Assembly: GCF_048268305.1 (NCBI RefSeq)
Contig: NZ_JBLWVT010000008.1
Location: forward strand, 231,362 to 295,361
DNA length: 64,000 bases
Direction of reading: 5' to 3'
Source: Pseudodonghicola sp048268305
Lineage (GTDB): Bacteria; Pseudomonadota; Alphaproteobacteria; Rhodobacterales; Rhodobacteraceae
Below the pieces are notes generated by a model. It saw only the letters and a list, made by a program, of their open reading frames with translations. It ran no database searches and was not told where the DNA came from. Each line of letters begins with the position of its first letter. Within the stretch, counting starts at the first letter, position 1. Position numbers and translations under genes: made by a program. Of this stretch, positions 39,582-48,630 are shown piece by piece.

Positions 39582-40202
39582 ATGAGCCGCGGAGGCATCT
39601 CGAAAGACCGGGACGACGGTCCTGAGCGAAAGTGCATCGTCACGGGCGAGGTGCAGCCGAAATTCGGGCTGATCCGCTTTGTCGCCGGCCCTGAGGGCCA
39701 GTTGGTGCCGGATATCGCCGGTAAGCTGCCCGGGCGCGGGGTCTATGTGACCTCGACCCGGGAGGCGCTGGAAAAGGCCGCGGCGAAGAACCTCTTCGCC
39801 CGTGGGCTGAAACAGAAAGTCGACCTGCCCGAGGATTTGCCCGGGCTGGTCGAACAGATATTGGCGCGGCGGGTGGTCGATCTGATCAGCCTGGCGCGTA
39901 AATCGGGTGATGCGGTCGCTGGCTATGAAAAGGTCAAGGCTTGGCTCGACAAGGAAGAGGCGGAGACGCTGATCCAGGCGGTCGACGGATCGGGGCGCGG
40001 AAAGTCGAAACTTTCCACCCCGCACCGCGGTCACTATATCGGTTGGCTCACCGCGGACGAACTGGGCATGGCCTTTGGTCGTGAAACTGTGATACATGCG
40101 GCGCTCGCCTCTGGTGGACTCGGCAAACGTGTTGTAGAGGAAGCGCAACGCTTGCGCGGCTTGCGCGAAACGGACGGTGGCAGGGGCCGCCGGGAAGGAT
40201 AA
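39582..40202 (+). CDS. YlxR/L7Ae-fusion RNA-binding protein
   Basis: The 206-residue protein has an N-terminal YlxR (DUF448) domain, roughly residues 15-85, with RKCIVTGEV and GRGVYVTSTRE, and a C-terminal L7Ae-like domain, about 95-190 (LISLARKSGDAVAGYEKV). The C-terminus is basic (GRGRREG). Fused YlxR-L7Ae proteins between nusA and infB are typical in alphaproteobacteria. They probably bind RNA on or near the ribosome, but the exact function is not known. ATG at 39582 follows GGTGGAG; a GTG at 39570 would add four residues. Confidence 0.9.
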   Translation: MSRGGISKDRDDGPERKCIVTGEVQPKFGLIRFVAGPEGQLVPDIAGKLPGRGVYVTSTREALEKAAAKNLFARGLKQKVDLPEDLPGLVEQILARRVVDLISLARKSGDAVAGYEKVKAWLDKEEAETLIQAVDGSGRGKSKLSTPHRGHYIGWLTADELGMAFGRETVIHAALASGGLGKRVVEEAQRLRGLRETDGGRGRREG

Positions 40203-40210
40203 GTAGCTTT

Positions 40211-42727
40211 ATGAGCGATAGTGACGGCAAAAAGACCCTGGGTCTTGGTGGTGGTTCCCGCTCGGGGAACGTGAAACAGAGCTTCAGCCACGGACGGACC
40301 AAAAATGTTGTGGTAGAGACCAAGCGCAAGCGCGTGGTCGTGCCCAAGCAGGGTGCGGGCAAGTCGTCTGCCGGTGGAACCGCCCGGACGGGCGATCCGT
40401 CGCGCCGTCCCGCGGGCATTTCCGATGCGGAGATGGAACGCCGTCTGAAAGCTTTGCAGGCCGCCAAGGCGCGCGAAGTCGTAGAGGCGCGCGAGCGCGA
40501 GGCGGAAGAAATCCGCCGCGCCGAGGAGCGTGACCGTCTGCGCGCCGAGAAGGAACAGAAAGAGCGCGAACAGCGCGAGGCCGAGGAGCGCGCGCGCGCC
40601 AAGGCGGAAGAGGAAGAGCGCAAGCGCGCCGAGGAAGAGGCTGCCGCCAAGCGTGCGGCCGCGGTCGTCGTGGCTGCACCCGAGCAGCAGCAGCCGGCTG
40701 AGCGCAAGCCCGAAAGCAGCCCCCGTGGCGGTATCAAGCCGGCGCCGCAGGAGCCGGTGCAGCGCAAGTCGGAACGCGAGCGCGAGCAGCAGGCCCGCGC
40801 CCCGCGCAGCAAGGCCCATGACGAGGGTCGGCGCGCTGGCAAGCTGACGTTGAATCAGGCTCTGACCGGCGGTGAAGGCGGCCGGCAGCGGTCGATGGCC
40901 GCGATGAAGCGCAAGCAGGAGCGTGCCCGGCTGAAGGCCATGGGCGCGATGGAGCGCGAAAAGATCGTGCGGGAAGTACAGCTGCCCGACACCATCGTGG
41001 TGAGCGAATTGGCCAACCGTATGGCCGAGCGCGTCGCCGATGTGGTCAAATCGCTGATGAACATGGGCATGATGGTGACGCAGAACCAGCCGATCGACGC
41101 TGATACTGCCGAGCTGATCATCGAGGAATTCGGCCACAAGGCCGTGCGCGTGTCCGACGCCGACGTCGAGGACGTGATCCAGCAGGAAGCCGACAAGCCC
41201 GAAGATCTGCAGCCCCGGCCGCCGGTCATCACCATCATGGGCCACGTCGACCACGGCAAGACCTCGCTGCTCGACGCGATCCGCAACACCAATGTGACCT
41301 CTGGCGAAGCCGGCGGCATCACCCAGCATATCGGCGCCTATCAGGTGCAGACGAAGGACGGCGCCGTGCTGACCTTCCTCGACACCCCGGGCCACGCCGC
41401 CTTTACCTCGATGCGGTCGCGCGGGGCTCAGGTGACGGATATCGTGGTGCTGGTGGTGGCTGCCGATGACTCGGTCATGCCGCAGACGATCGAGGCGATC
41501 AACCACGCCAAGGCGGCCAAAGTGCCGATGATCGTGGCGATCAACAAGATCGACAAGCCGGCCGCCAACCCCACCAAGGTGCGCACCGAACTGCTGCAGC
41601 ACGAGGTCGTGGTCGAACAGATGTCCGGCGAGGTGCAGGATGTTGAAGTCTCGGCCGTCACCGGCGAGGGGCTTGACGAACTGCTGGAAGCCATCGCGCT
41701 GCAGGCTGAAATCCTTGAGCTGAAGGCCAACCCGAACCGGGCCGCCGAAGGCGCGGTGATCGAGGCGCAGCTTGACGTCGGCCGTGGCCCGGTTGCCACC
41801 GTTCTGATCCAGAACGGCACGCTGCGTCAGGGCGATATCTTTGTCGTGGGCGAGCAATACGGCAAGGTCCGGGCGCTGGTGAACGACAAGGGCGAGCGGG
41901 TACAGGAAGCTGGTCCCTCGGTTCCGGTCGAGGTTCTGGGCCTGAATGGCACGCCTGAGGCCGGCGACGTTCTGAACGTGGTCGAGACCGAAGCCCAGGC
42001 GCGGGAGATCGCGGAATACCGTCACAACGTGGCCAAGGAAAAACGCGCTGCCGCCGGTGCCGCGACCACGCTTGAACAGCTCATGAAGAAGGCCAAGGAC
42101 GACGAAAACGTCTCCGAGCTGCCGGTTGTCGTCAAGGCGGACGTGCAGGGGTCGGCGGAAGCGATCGTCCAGGCGCTGGAGAAGGTCGGCAACGACGAGG
42201 TGCGCGTGCGTGTCATCCACTCGGGTGTCGGCGCCATCACCGAGACCGATATCGGCCTTGCCGAAGCTTCGGGTTGCCCGGTCATCGGCTTCAACGTCCG
42301 GGCCAATGCCTCGGCTCGGGCTGCGGCGAACCAGAAGGGTGTGGAGATCCGGTATTATTCGGTGATCTACGATCTGGTCGACGACGTGAAGGCCGCGGCC
42401 TCGGGCCTGCTGTCGAACGAGATCCGCGAAAACTTCATCGGCTACGCCGAGATCAAGGAAGTCTTCAAGGTCTCCGGTGTCGGCAAGGTTGCTGGCTGTC
42501 TGGTCACCGAAGGTGTGGCGCGGCGCTCTGCCGGCGTGCGCCTGCTGCGCGACAACGTCGTGGTCCACGAAGGCACGCTGAAGACGCTGAAACGCTTCAA
42601 GGACGAAGTGTCCGAAGTGCAGTCGGGTCAGGAATGCGGCATGGCCTTCGAGAATTACGATGATATCCGTCCGCGCGATGTGATCGAAATTTTCGAACGC
42701 GAAGAGGTCGAGCGCAAGCTCGCCTGA
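40211..42727 (+). CDS. infB: Translation initiation factor IF-2
   Basis: IF-2 brings initiator tRNA to the 30S subunit and promotes subunit joining. The 838-residue protein has a highly charged N-terminal region (about residues 60-240, many Glu/Arg repeats with coiled-coil pattern). The IF2_N segment, then G1 GHVDHGKT at about residue 344, G3 DTPG and G4 NKID follow, and the four-domain body ends FEREEVERKLA. The repetitive Glu/Arg tract creates open antisense frames that are not genes. It is last in the operon and followed by a strong terminator. Confidence 0.97.
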   Translation: MSDSDGKKTLGLGGGSRSGNVKQSFSHGRTKNVVVETKRKRVVVPKQGAGKSSAGGTARTGDPSRRPAGISDAEMERRLKALQAAKAREVVEAREREAEEIRRAEERDRLRAEKEQKEREQREAEERARAKAEEEERKRAEEEAAAKRAAAVVVAAPEQQQPAERKPESSPRGGIKPAPQEPVQRKSEREREQQARAPRSKAHDEGRRAGKLTLNQALTGGEGGRQRSMAAMKRKQERARLKAMGAMEREKIVREVQLPDTIVVSELANRMAERVADVVKSLMNMGMMVTQNQPIDADTAELIIEEFGHKAVRVSDADVEDVIQQEADKPEDLQPRPPVITIMGHVDHGKTSLLDAIRNTNVTSGEAGGITQHIGAYQVQTKDGAVLTFLDTPGHAAFTSMRSRGAQVTDIVVLVVAADDSVMPQTIEAINHAKAAKVPMIVAINKIDKPAANPTKVRTELLQHEVVVEQMSGEVQDVEVSAVTGEGLDELLEAIALQAEILELKANPNRAAEGAVIEAQLDVGRGPVATVLIQNGTLRQGDIFVVGEQYGKVRALVNDKGERVQEAGPSVPVEVLGLNGTPEAGDVLNVVETEAQAREIAEYRHNVAKEKRAAAGAATTLEQLMKKAKDDENVSELPVVVKADVQGSAEAIVQALEKVGNDEVRVRVIHSGVGAITETDIGLAEASGCPVIGFNVRANASARAAANQKGVEIRYYSVIYDLVDDVKAAASGLLSNEIRENFIGYAEIKEVFKVSGVGKVAGCLVTEGVARRSAGVRLLRDNVVVHEGTLKTLKRFKDEVSEVQSGQECGMAFENYDDIRPRDVIEIFEREEVERKLA

Positions 42728-42747
42728 TCGCCGGCGACGCCTGGAAC

Positions 42748-42790
42748 AAAAGAAACGGGGCAGCGTGTGATCGCTGCCCCGTTTTCTTTG
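42748..42790 (+). terminator. Rho-independent terminator after infB
   Basis: GAAACGGGGCAGCG (42752-42765), loop TGTGAT, CGCTGCCCCGTTTT (42772-42785) with CTTTG after. The stem is nearly perfect. It closes the rimP-infB operon and may also serve the 44-aa gene on the minus strand, whose stop is 27 bases away. Confidence 0.9.
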
Positions 42791-42811
42791 TTTCTGCCGT
42801 CCGCTCGATTG

Positions 42812-42946
42812 TCAGGCGGATGCCTGAACCGGGCGTCCTTCATAGATTTTCTGTCCGTCCCGAATGGCGATTCGGCCATTCGGAAGTGCGCGAACAAAAA
42901 CGCCCTGTATGGAAATACAGCTACCCACGGTGATGGTGCGAAGCAT
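42812..42946 (-). CDS. Small protein of 44 aa, unknown
   Basis: The frame begins ATG at 42944-42946 (MLRTITVGSCISIQGVFVRA) and stops at TGA 42812-42814. The ribosome site GAGGGAGGAG is near-ideal at 5-10 bases. A good promoter lies upstream at 43007-43035. The strand is opposite to infB and the same as mutT. The protein is compact and could be a small beta-rich domain (GVFVRALPNGRIAIRDGQK has alternating hydrophobic residues). I recall short proteins like this in related genomes annotated as hypothetical, but I cannot name one. Confidence 0.65.
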   Translation of the reverse strand: MLRTITVGSCISIQGVFVRALPNGRIAIRDGQKIYEGRPVQASA

Positions 42947-43006
42947 GTCAACTCCTCCCTCAAGAAAATGACATATTTATGATACATCAGAGGGCGCATT
43001 TTCGCC

Positions 43007-43035
43007 TATACACAAAATGTCAAAATAAGTGACAA
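43007..43035 (-). promoter_or_regulatory. Candidate promoter of 44-aa protein gene
   Basis: On the minus strand, TTGTCA (43035-43030), 17-base spacer, TGTATA (43012-43007). The leader to the ATG is about 55 bases. This AT-rich patch is unusual for the window and supports a real start of transcription. Confidence 0.5.
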
Positions 43036-43129
43036 AACGATGCATAGGCACCCAATATCCGGGCGAAGTCAGGCTTGGGGAAGCAGGATTGATCCCCGAA
43101 TGGAGGCAATCCCGAGGTCGCTGCGGGGA

Positions 43130-43528
43130 TTAGAGCCAATCCCGCAGGATCGGAACCAGCGGAATATCGGCTGGCGGCATGGGGTAATCGCGCAGATCGG
43201 CGGCGCGGACCCACTTCAGAACCTGACCTTCGCGCGGCTGTGGGATGCCTTCCCACTTGCGGCAGGCGAACAGTGGCATCAGCAGATGGAACGTCTCATA
43301 GCTGTGGCTGGCAAAGGTCAGCGGCGCTAGGCAGGAGGACCAGGTGTTGATGCCCAGCTCTTCCTGAAGTTCGCGGATCAGCGCAGCCTCGGGTGATTCG
43401 CCCGGTTCGACCTTGCCGCCGGGAAACTCCCAGAGACCGGCCATGGACTTGCCCTCCGGGCGCTGTGCCAGCAGCACGCGCCCGTCGGGGTCGATCAAGG
43501 CGACGGCCGAGACCAGGACGATCTTCAC
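43130..43528 (-). CDS. mutT: MutT-type 8-oxo-dGTP diphosphatase
   Basis: MutT sanitises the nucleotide pool by hydrolysing 8-oxo-dGTP. The 132-residue protein has Nudix box GGKVEPGESPEAALIREL and QEELGI, with LAQRPEGKSMAGLWEFPGG, the exact MutT N-terminal signature. HSYETFHLLMPLF and WVRAADLRDYPMP are also typical. It starts at GTG (43526-43528) overlapping the argJ stop by four bases (GTGA). It forms the leftward operon ppi-argJ-mutT. No partner gene of DNA repair lies beside it. Confidence 0.92.
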   Translation of the reverse strand: MKIVLVSAVALIDPDGRVLLAQRPEGKSMAGLWEFPGGKVEPGESPEAALIRELQEELGINTWSSCLAPLTFASHSYETFHLLMPLFACRKWEGIPQPREGQVLKWVRAADLRDYPMPPADIPLVPILRDWL

Positions 43529-44751
43529 GAGCGATAGTCCGCGTTGATCTCGATATAGCCGTGGGTCAGATCGCAGGTCCAGACGGTGGCCTTGCCGTCG
43601 CCCAGGCCCAGATCGACGGCGATCACCAGCTCCTGCCCCTTCATATAGGCGGCGGCCTGGTCTTCGCTGTAGCTGGGGGAAACCCAGCCGTTTTCGGCAA
43701 CCAGAATGTCGCCGAAGCGGATGGTGAGCCGGTCGCGGTCGGCGGCGGCACCGGACTTGCCGATCGCCATCACCACCCGGCCCCAGTTCGGATCCTCGCC
43801 GGAGATGGCGGTCTTGACCAGCGGCGAATTGGCGATGGCCATGCCGTGGACCTTGGCGTCGGCGTCGCTGGCGGCGCCGGTGACACGGATTTCGACGAAT
43901 TTGGTGGCGCCCTCACCATCACGGACGACCTGTTGCGCCAGATCCAGCATGACGCCGTTCAGCGCCGCGGCGAAATCCGCGTTGCCGGTGGCATCGACGC
44001 CCGAGGCGCCGGTCGCGGCCAGCATCAGGCTGTCCGAGGTCGAGGTGTCGCTGTCCACCGTGATGCAGTTGAAGGTGGTGTCGGTCAGTTTCGACAGCAG
44101 CGCCTGCAGCGCCGCCTGATCATGGATCGCATCGGTGAAGATATAGACCAGCATGGTGGCCATATCCGGCGCGATCATGCCCGAGCCCTTGGCGATGCCT
44201 GCGATCTTCACCGGTTTCCCGTCGATCTCGACTTTGGCCTTGGCGCCCTTGGCGAAAGTGTCGGTGGTCATGATGGCGCGGGCGGCGTCCTCGATGGCGG
44301 TCTCCGCCAGCGCGGCGTCCAGCTCTTCGAGCTTGGCAATGATCTTCTCATGCGGCAGCGGCTCGCCGATCACCCCGGTCGAGGCGGTGAACACCCGCCC
44401 GGCGGGCACGCCGGTTATTTTGGCGACGGCGGCGGTGATCTCGGCCACCGAGGCCTGGCCGTAATGACCGGTGAAGGCGTTGGAGTTGCCGGAGTTCACC
44501 AGAATCGCCGCCGGGCCAGAGGCGTCGCCGCCAATCTTGGCCTGGCAGTCCAGCACCGGCGCAGAGCGAGTGGCGGATTTGGTGAAGACGCCGGCGATGG
44601 CGGTGCCGGGTTGCAGCACCGCCAGCATGACGTCGGTTCGGCCCTTATATCGCACGCCCGCCGAGGCAGAGGCGAAACGAACGCCGCCAATCAGCGGCAG
44701 TTCAGGGAAATACGCAGGTGCCAGCGGCGAGACATGCGAAATAGTGGCCAA
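43525..44751 (-). CDS. argJ: Bifunctional ornithine acetyltransferase / N-acetylglutamate synthase
   Basis: ArgJ moves acetyl groups from N-acetylornithine to glutamate in the cyclic arginine pathway. The 408-residue protein has GVFTKSATRSAPVLDC near the N-terminus and the self-cleavage and catalytic site MIAPDMATMLVYIFTDA, where cleavage occurs ahead of the threonine. N-terminal and C-terminal subunits would thus arise by self-processing. TTG at 44749-44751 is the likely start, since AAGGAAG stands 7 bases before it and no ATG is near. It begins 3 bases after the parvulin stop. Confidence 0.94.
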   Translation of the reverse strand: MATISHVSPLAPAYFPELPLIGGVRFASASAGVRYKGRTDVMLAVLQPGTAIAGVFTKSATRSAPVLDCQAKIGGDASGPAAILVNSGNSNAFTGHYGQASVAEITAAVAKITGVPAGRVFTASTGVIGEPLPHEKIIAKLEELDAALAETAIEDAARAIMTTDTFAKGAKAKVEIDGKPVKIAGIAKGSGMIAPDMATMLVYIFTDAIHDQAALQALLSKLTDTTFNCITVDSDTSTSDSLMLAATGASGVDATGNADFAAALNGVMLDLAQQVVRDGEGATKFVEIRVTGAASDADAKVHGMAIANSPLVKTAISGEDPNWGRVVMAIGKSGAAADRDRLTIRFGDILVAENGWVSPSYSEDQAAAYMKGQELVIAVDLGLGDGKATVWTCDLTHGYIEINADYRS

Positions 44752-44754
44752 GAT

Positions 44755-45630
44755 TTACTTCCTTACGAGATCCAGATCCTGGATCATTGCCGGGTCCAGC
44801 CCCTCGACTTGGGGCCGAGTGATTTCGGCGTTATCTACCAGTTCCTTGACGTGATCCGCTACGGCTTTTTGCTGCAATTCGGCAGCAAGCTGGTCATGCA
44901 CCTCTTCCAGCGCCGGAGCGGGCTTCTCGCGTTCCTCGTTCAGCTTGACGATGTGCCAGCCGAACTGGGTCTGCACCGGCTCGGAGACTTCACCGGGTTT
45001 CAGCGCCATCACCGCGTCTTCGAACTCCGGCACCATCATGCCCTTCGAGAACCAGCCAAGCTCACCGCCATTGGGGCCCGAGGGGCCGGTCGACTTGGTC
45101 TTCGCCAGTTCGGCGAAATCGGCGCCGTCGTCCAGTTCCTTGCGGATCGCCTTGGCCTCGTCCTCGGTCTCAACCAGGATGTGCGAGGCGTTGTATTCCA
45201 TCTCGTGGTAATTGGCGCCGTATTGGGCGTCATAGGCCGCCTTGATGTCGTCCTCGCTGGCGGCCGAGGCCATGATCTTTTCGATCTGGTCGCCGGCCAG
45301 AAGCTGGCGGGTCTCGTTGGCCAGGGCGATCTTGGAATGCAGCGACAGCTCGGGGCCGTGTTCCTCGGCCAGGACGGTCTGCTGGATCAGCTGCTCAAGA
45401 ATGGCGTCATAGAGCACTTCGGGCGGAAGCTGCTGATATTGCTGCGGCAACGTGGTGCGGGCGACGATGATCTGGCCCAGGGTGATCTCCTGACCGCCAA
45501 CGGTGGCCACGACGGTTTCGGCCGTGGGCTTGGCGGCTGCCGGGGCTTCCGTCTTGGTTTCCGCGACAGCAGGCAGGGCCAGCAGGCCTGCCAGCGCCAG
45601 GGCGGGCAGAGCGGTGAGACCTTTGATCAT
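44755..45630 (-). CDS. Periplasmic parvulin-type peptidylprolyl isomerase
   Basis: PpiC/SurA-like parvulins assist folding of exported proteins. The 291-residue product has a signal peptide (LPALALAGLLALPAVA, cleaved near residue 23), a Pro/Ala-rich linker, an N-terminal helical region, a parvulin domain (about residues 140-240) with ASHILVETEDEAKAI, GGELGWFSKGMMVPEFEDAV and FGWHIVKLNEE, and a helical C-terminus. It could also be called PrsA- or PpiD-like. It is the promoter-proximal gene before argJ and mutT, and is divergent from secA. Confidence 0.9.
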   Translation of the reverse strand: MIKGLTALPALALAGLLALPAVAETKTEAPAAAKPTAETVVATVGGQEITLGQIIVARTTLPQQYQQLPPEVLYDAILEQLIQQTVLAEEHGPELSLHSKIALANETRQLLAGDQIEKIMASAASEDDIKAAYDAQYGANYHEMEYNASHILVETEDEAKAIRKELDDGADFAELAKTKSTGPSGPNGGELGWFSKGMMVPEFEDAVMALKPGEVSEPVQTQFGWHIVKLNEEREKPAPALEEVHDQLAAELQQKAVADHVKELVDNAEITRPQVEGLDPAMIQDLDLVRK

Positions 45631-45672
45631 TGAATCTTCCTATTCCTTGGAGGACCGCGGCTGGCCGCGGCG

Positions 45673-45701
45673 TTGACACTGTTACCACCGCCCCTTACAT
45701 C
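45673..45701 (+). promoter_or_regulatory. Candidate promoter of secA
   Basis: TTGACA (45673-45678), 17-base spacer, TACATC (45696-45701), about 100 bases before the secA start. The -35 is consensus. Confidence 0.45.
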
Positions 45702-45805
45702 GCCTTAGGGCCGACGTCAGGACCGTTTCCCCTTGTATCTATGGGTTGCGTGCGGGGCGGACAAGCCTGACGACAACACGATAAAGTCAGAGCCGCGGAG
45801 GCAAT

Positions 45806-48526
45806 ATGCTGGGTATCGGAACTCTCGCCAAGAAGGTGTTCGGGACGCCGAACGACCGGAAGATCAAGGCGACGCGGCCTCTGGTCGAAAAGATCAATGC
45901 GCTCGAGCCGGAGTTCGAGACCCTCAGCGACGAGGGGCTTCGCCAGAAGACCGAAGAGCTGCGACAGCGCGCGCAGGGTGGCGAAAGCCTGGATGATCTT
46001 CTGCCGGAAGCCTTTGCAAACGTTCGCGAAGGTGCCCGCCGGGCGTTGGGTCTGCGGGCCTTCGACACCCAGCTCATGGGGGGCATCTTCCTGCATCAGG
46101 GCAATATCGCCGAGATGAAGACCGGCGAGGGCAAGACCCTGGTGGCAACCTTCCCGGCCTATCTGAACGCGCTGATGGGCAAGGGCGTGCATGTGGTCAC
46201 GGTCAACGATTACCTGGCCAAGCGCGACAGCGAATGGATGGGCAAGGTCTTTGCCATTCTCGGCATGCGCGCGGCGGTGATCTGGTCGGGGATGAGCAAC
46301 GAGGAAAAGCTCGATGCCTATTCGGCCGACGTGACCTATGGCACCAACAACGAATTCGGCTTCGACTATCTGCGCGACAACATGAAGTCCGAGCTGAACC
46401 AGCTCTACCAGAAGCATCACTTTTACGCGATCGTGGACGAGGTCGACAGCATCCTGATCGACGAGGCGCGCACGCCGCTGATCATCTCGGGGCCGGCGGA
46501 TGACCGCTCCGACCTCTATGCCGTGATCGACCAGATCATTCCGCTGCTGTCCGATGATCACTTCTCGGTCGACGAAAAGACCCGCACGGTGACCTTCACC
46601 GAGGAGGGCAACGAGTTTCTCGAACAGCAGCTTCACGCCCGTGGCCTGCTGGACGAAGGGCAGACGCTTTATGACCCGGAGAGCACGACCATCGTGCACC
46701 ACGTCAACCAGGGCCTGCGCGCGCACAAGCTGTTCCAGCGGGACAAGGATTACATTGTCCGCAACGGCGAGGTGGTGCTGATCGACGAATTCACCGGCCG
46801 GATGATGGCCGGGCGGCGTCTCTCCGAAGGTCTGCACCAGGCGATCGAGGCGAAGGAAGGCGTTCAGATCCAGCCCGAGAACATGACGCTCGCCAGCGTG
46901 ACCTTCCAGAACTTCTTCCGGCTTTACGACAAGCTGGGCGGGATGACCGGGACGGCCACCACCGAGGCTGAGGAATTCGCCGAGATCTACAAGCTTGGCG
47001 TCGTGGAAGTGCCGACCAACCGCCCGATCGCCCGGAAGGACGAGGACGATCAGGTCTTCCGCACCGGGGCCGAGAAGTACCGCGCCATCATCGAGGAAAC
47101 CAAGGCGGCGCATGAAAAGGGCCAGCCGGTTCTGGTCGGCACCACCTCGATCGAGAAATCGGAAATGCTCAGCCAGATGCTGCGCGACGCCGGGGTGCCG
47201 CATAACGTGCTGAACGCGCGTCACCACGAACACGAGGCCGAGATCGTCGCCGATGCCGGCCGTCTGGGCGCCGTGACCATCGCCACCAACATGGCCGGCC
47301 GCGGCACCGACATCCAGCTTGGCGGCAACGTCGAGATGAAGGTGATGGCGGCTCTGGCGCAGAACCCCGAGGCCGACCCGGCCGCGATCCGCGCCGAGGA
47401 AGAGGCCAAGCACGCCGCCGAAAAGCAAAAGGTGCTCGACGCCGGCGGTCTCTTCGTCATCGGTTCGGAACGGCATGAAAGCCGGCGGATCGACAACCAG
47501 CTTCGCGGCCGTTCGGGCCGTCAGGGCGACCCGGGGCGCACCGTCTTCTTCCTCAGCCTTGAAGACGACCTGATGCGGATCTTCGGGTCGGAACGGCTGG
47601 ACCGGGTGCTGAAGACGCTGGGCCTGAAGGAAGGCGAGGCGATCGTTCACCCCTGGGTCAACAAGTCGCTGGAACGGGCCCAGGCCAAGGTCGAGGGGCG
47701 CAACTTCGATATCCGCAAGAACATCCTCAAGTTCGACGACGTGATGAACGATCAGCGCAAGGTGATCTTTGCCCAGCGGCGCGAGATCATGGCGGCCAAG
47801 GATCTTTCCGACGTGGCCGCCGACATGCGCCATCAGGTGATCGACGATCTGCTCGATGCCCATATGCCGCCGCGCAGCTATGCCGATCAGTGGGATACCC
47901 AGGGGCTTTATGCGCAATGCATCGAAAAGCTCGGGATCGACGTGCCGGTGATGGAATGGGCCGCCGAGGAAGGTGTCGATGAGGAGGACATCCGCGAGCG
48001 CCTGGTAAAGGCAAGTGACGAGATGATGGCGAGGAAGGCGGTCGATTTCGGCGCCGAGAACATGCGCCAGATCGAAAAGCAGGTGCTGCTGGAAACCATC
48101 GACGCCAAATGGCGCGAACATCTGATCACGCTGGAACACCTGCGCTCGGTCATCGGGTTCCGGGGCTATGCGCAGCGCGATCCGCTGAACGAATACAAGA
48201 CCGAAAGCTTCCAGCTGTTCGAGGGCCTGCTCGACGCCCTGCGCGAGACGGTGACGCAGAAGCTGGCCCATATCCGTCCGCTGACGGAAGAGGAACAGCG
48301 CCAGATGCTGGCGCAGTTCATGGCGCAGCAGACGCAGATGCAGCGTCAGGCCGATCAGGCCGAAGAGGCGGCGGAAGAGGCGCAGGTCGCCATCGACCAG
48401 GGCGAGGGGCCGCTGCCCGGCTTCGACGAAAACGATCCCTCGACTTGGGGCAACCCGGGCCGCAACGACAAATGCCCCTGCGGCAGCGGTCTGAAGTTCA
48501 AACATTGCCACGGGCGGCTGGCCTGA
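45806..48526 (+). CDS. secA: Preprotein translocase ATPase SecA
   Basis: SecA drives preproteins through SecYEG. The 906-residue protein has Walker A MKTGEGKTL (about residue 105), the DEAD-type Walker B VDEVDSILID, GRGTDIQLGG, the PPXD region and the helical wing/scaffold. The C-terminal zinc site CPCGSGLKFKHCHG, which binds SecB and lipids, is complete, with one histidine in place of the last cysteine as is usual. GCGGAGG precedes the ATG. A terminator follows at about 48566. Confidence 0.97.
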   Translation: MLGIGTLAKKVFGTPNDRKIKATRPLVEKINALEPEFETLSDEGLRQKTEELRQRAQGGESLDDLLPEAFANVREGARRALGLRAFDTQLMGGIFLHQGNIAEMKTGEGKTLVATFPAYLNALMGKGVHVVTVNDYLAKRDSEWMGKVFAILGMRAAVIWSGMSNEEKLDAYSADVTYGTNNEFGFDYLRDNMKSELNQLYQKHHFYAIVDEVDSILIDEARTPLIISGPADDRSDLYAVIDQIIPLLSDDHFSVDEKTRTVTFTEEGNEFLEQQLHARGLLDEGQTLYDPESTTIVHHVNQGLRAHKLFQRDKDYIVRNGEVVLIDEFTGRMMAGRRLSEGLHQAIEAKEGVQIQPENMTLASVTFQNFFRLYDKLGGMTGTATTEAEEFAEIYKLGVVEVPTNRPIARKDEDDQVFRTGAEKYRAIIEETKAAHEKGQPVLVGTTSIEKSEMLSQMLRDAGVPHNVLNARHHEHEAEIVADAGRLGAVTIATNMAGRGTDIQLGGNVEMKVMAALAQNPEADPAAIRAEEEAKHAAEKQKVLDAGGLFVIGSERHESRRIDNQLRGRSGRQGDPGRTVFFLSLEDDLMRIFGSERLDRVLKTLGLKEGEAIVHPWVNKSLERAQAKVEGRNFDIRKNILKFDDVMNDQRKVIFAQRREIMAAKDLSDVAADMRHQVIDDLLDAHMPPRSYADQWDTQGLYAQCIEKLGIDVPVMEWAAEEGVDEEDIRERLVKASDEMMARKAVDFGAENMRQIEKQVLLETIDAKWREHLITLEHLRSVIGFRGYAQRDPLNEYKTESFQLFEGLLDALRETVTQKLAHIRPLTEEEQRQMLAQFMAQQTQMQRQADQAEEAAEEAQVAIDQGEGPLPGFDENDPSTWGNPGRNDKCPCGSGLKFKHCHGRLA

Positions 48527-48565
48527 TCCCCAAGGGGTCATGAAACCGCCTGAATGACTCCCCCT

Positions 48566-48590
48566 GGCGGCCACAAGATGGCCGCCTTTC
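48566..48590 (+). terminator. Rho-independent terminator after secA
   Basis: GGCGGCCA (48566-48573), loop CAAGA, TGGCCGCC (48579-48586), then TTTC. The T-tract is short. Confidence 0.7.
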
Positions 48591-48630
48591 GGGGCGACAT
48601 ATCTTTTGATCCGTTTGGTGGTGGAGGGAT

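Noticed and set aside
40034..42568. Open frame of about 844 codons antisense to infB
   Set aside because: Lies wholly over infB with low-complexity text and no ribosome site.
42767..42982. 71-codon frame on the plus strand after infB
   Set aside because: It begins inside the infB terminator, has no ribosome site and lies opposite the better supported 44-aa gene.
45695..48574. Open frame of about 959 codons antisense to secA
   Set aside because: It mirrors secA with arginine/histidine-rich text and no family motif. The high GC content keeps antisense frames open. Nothing supports translation.
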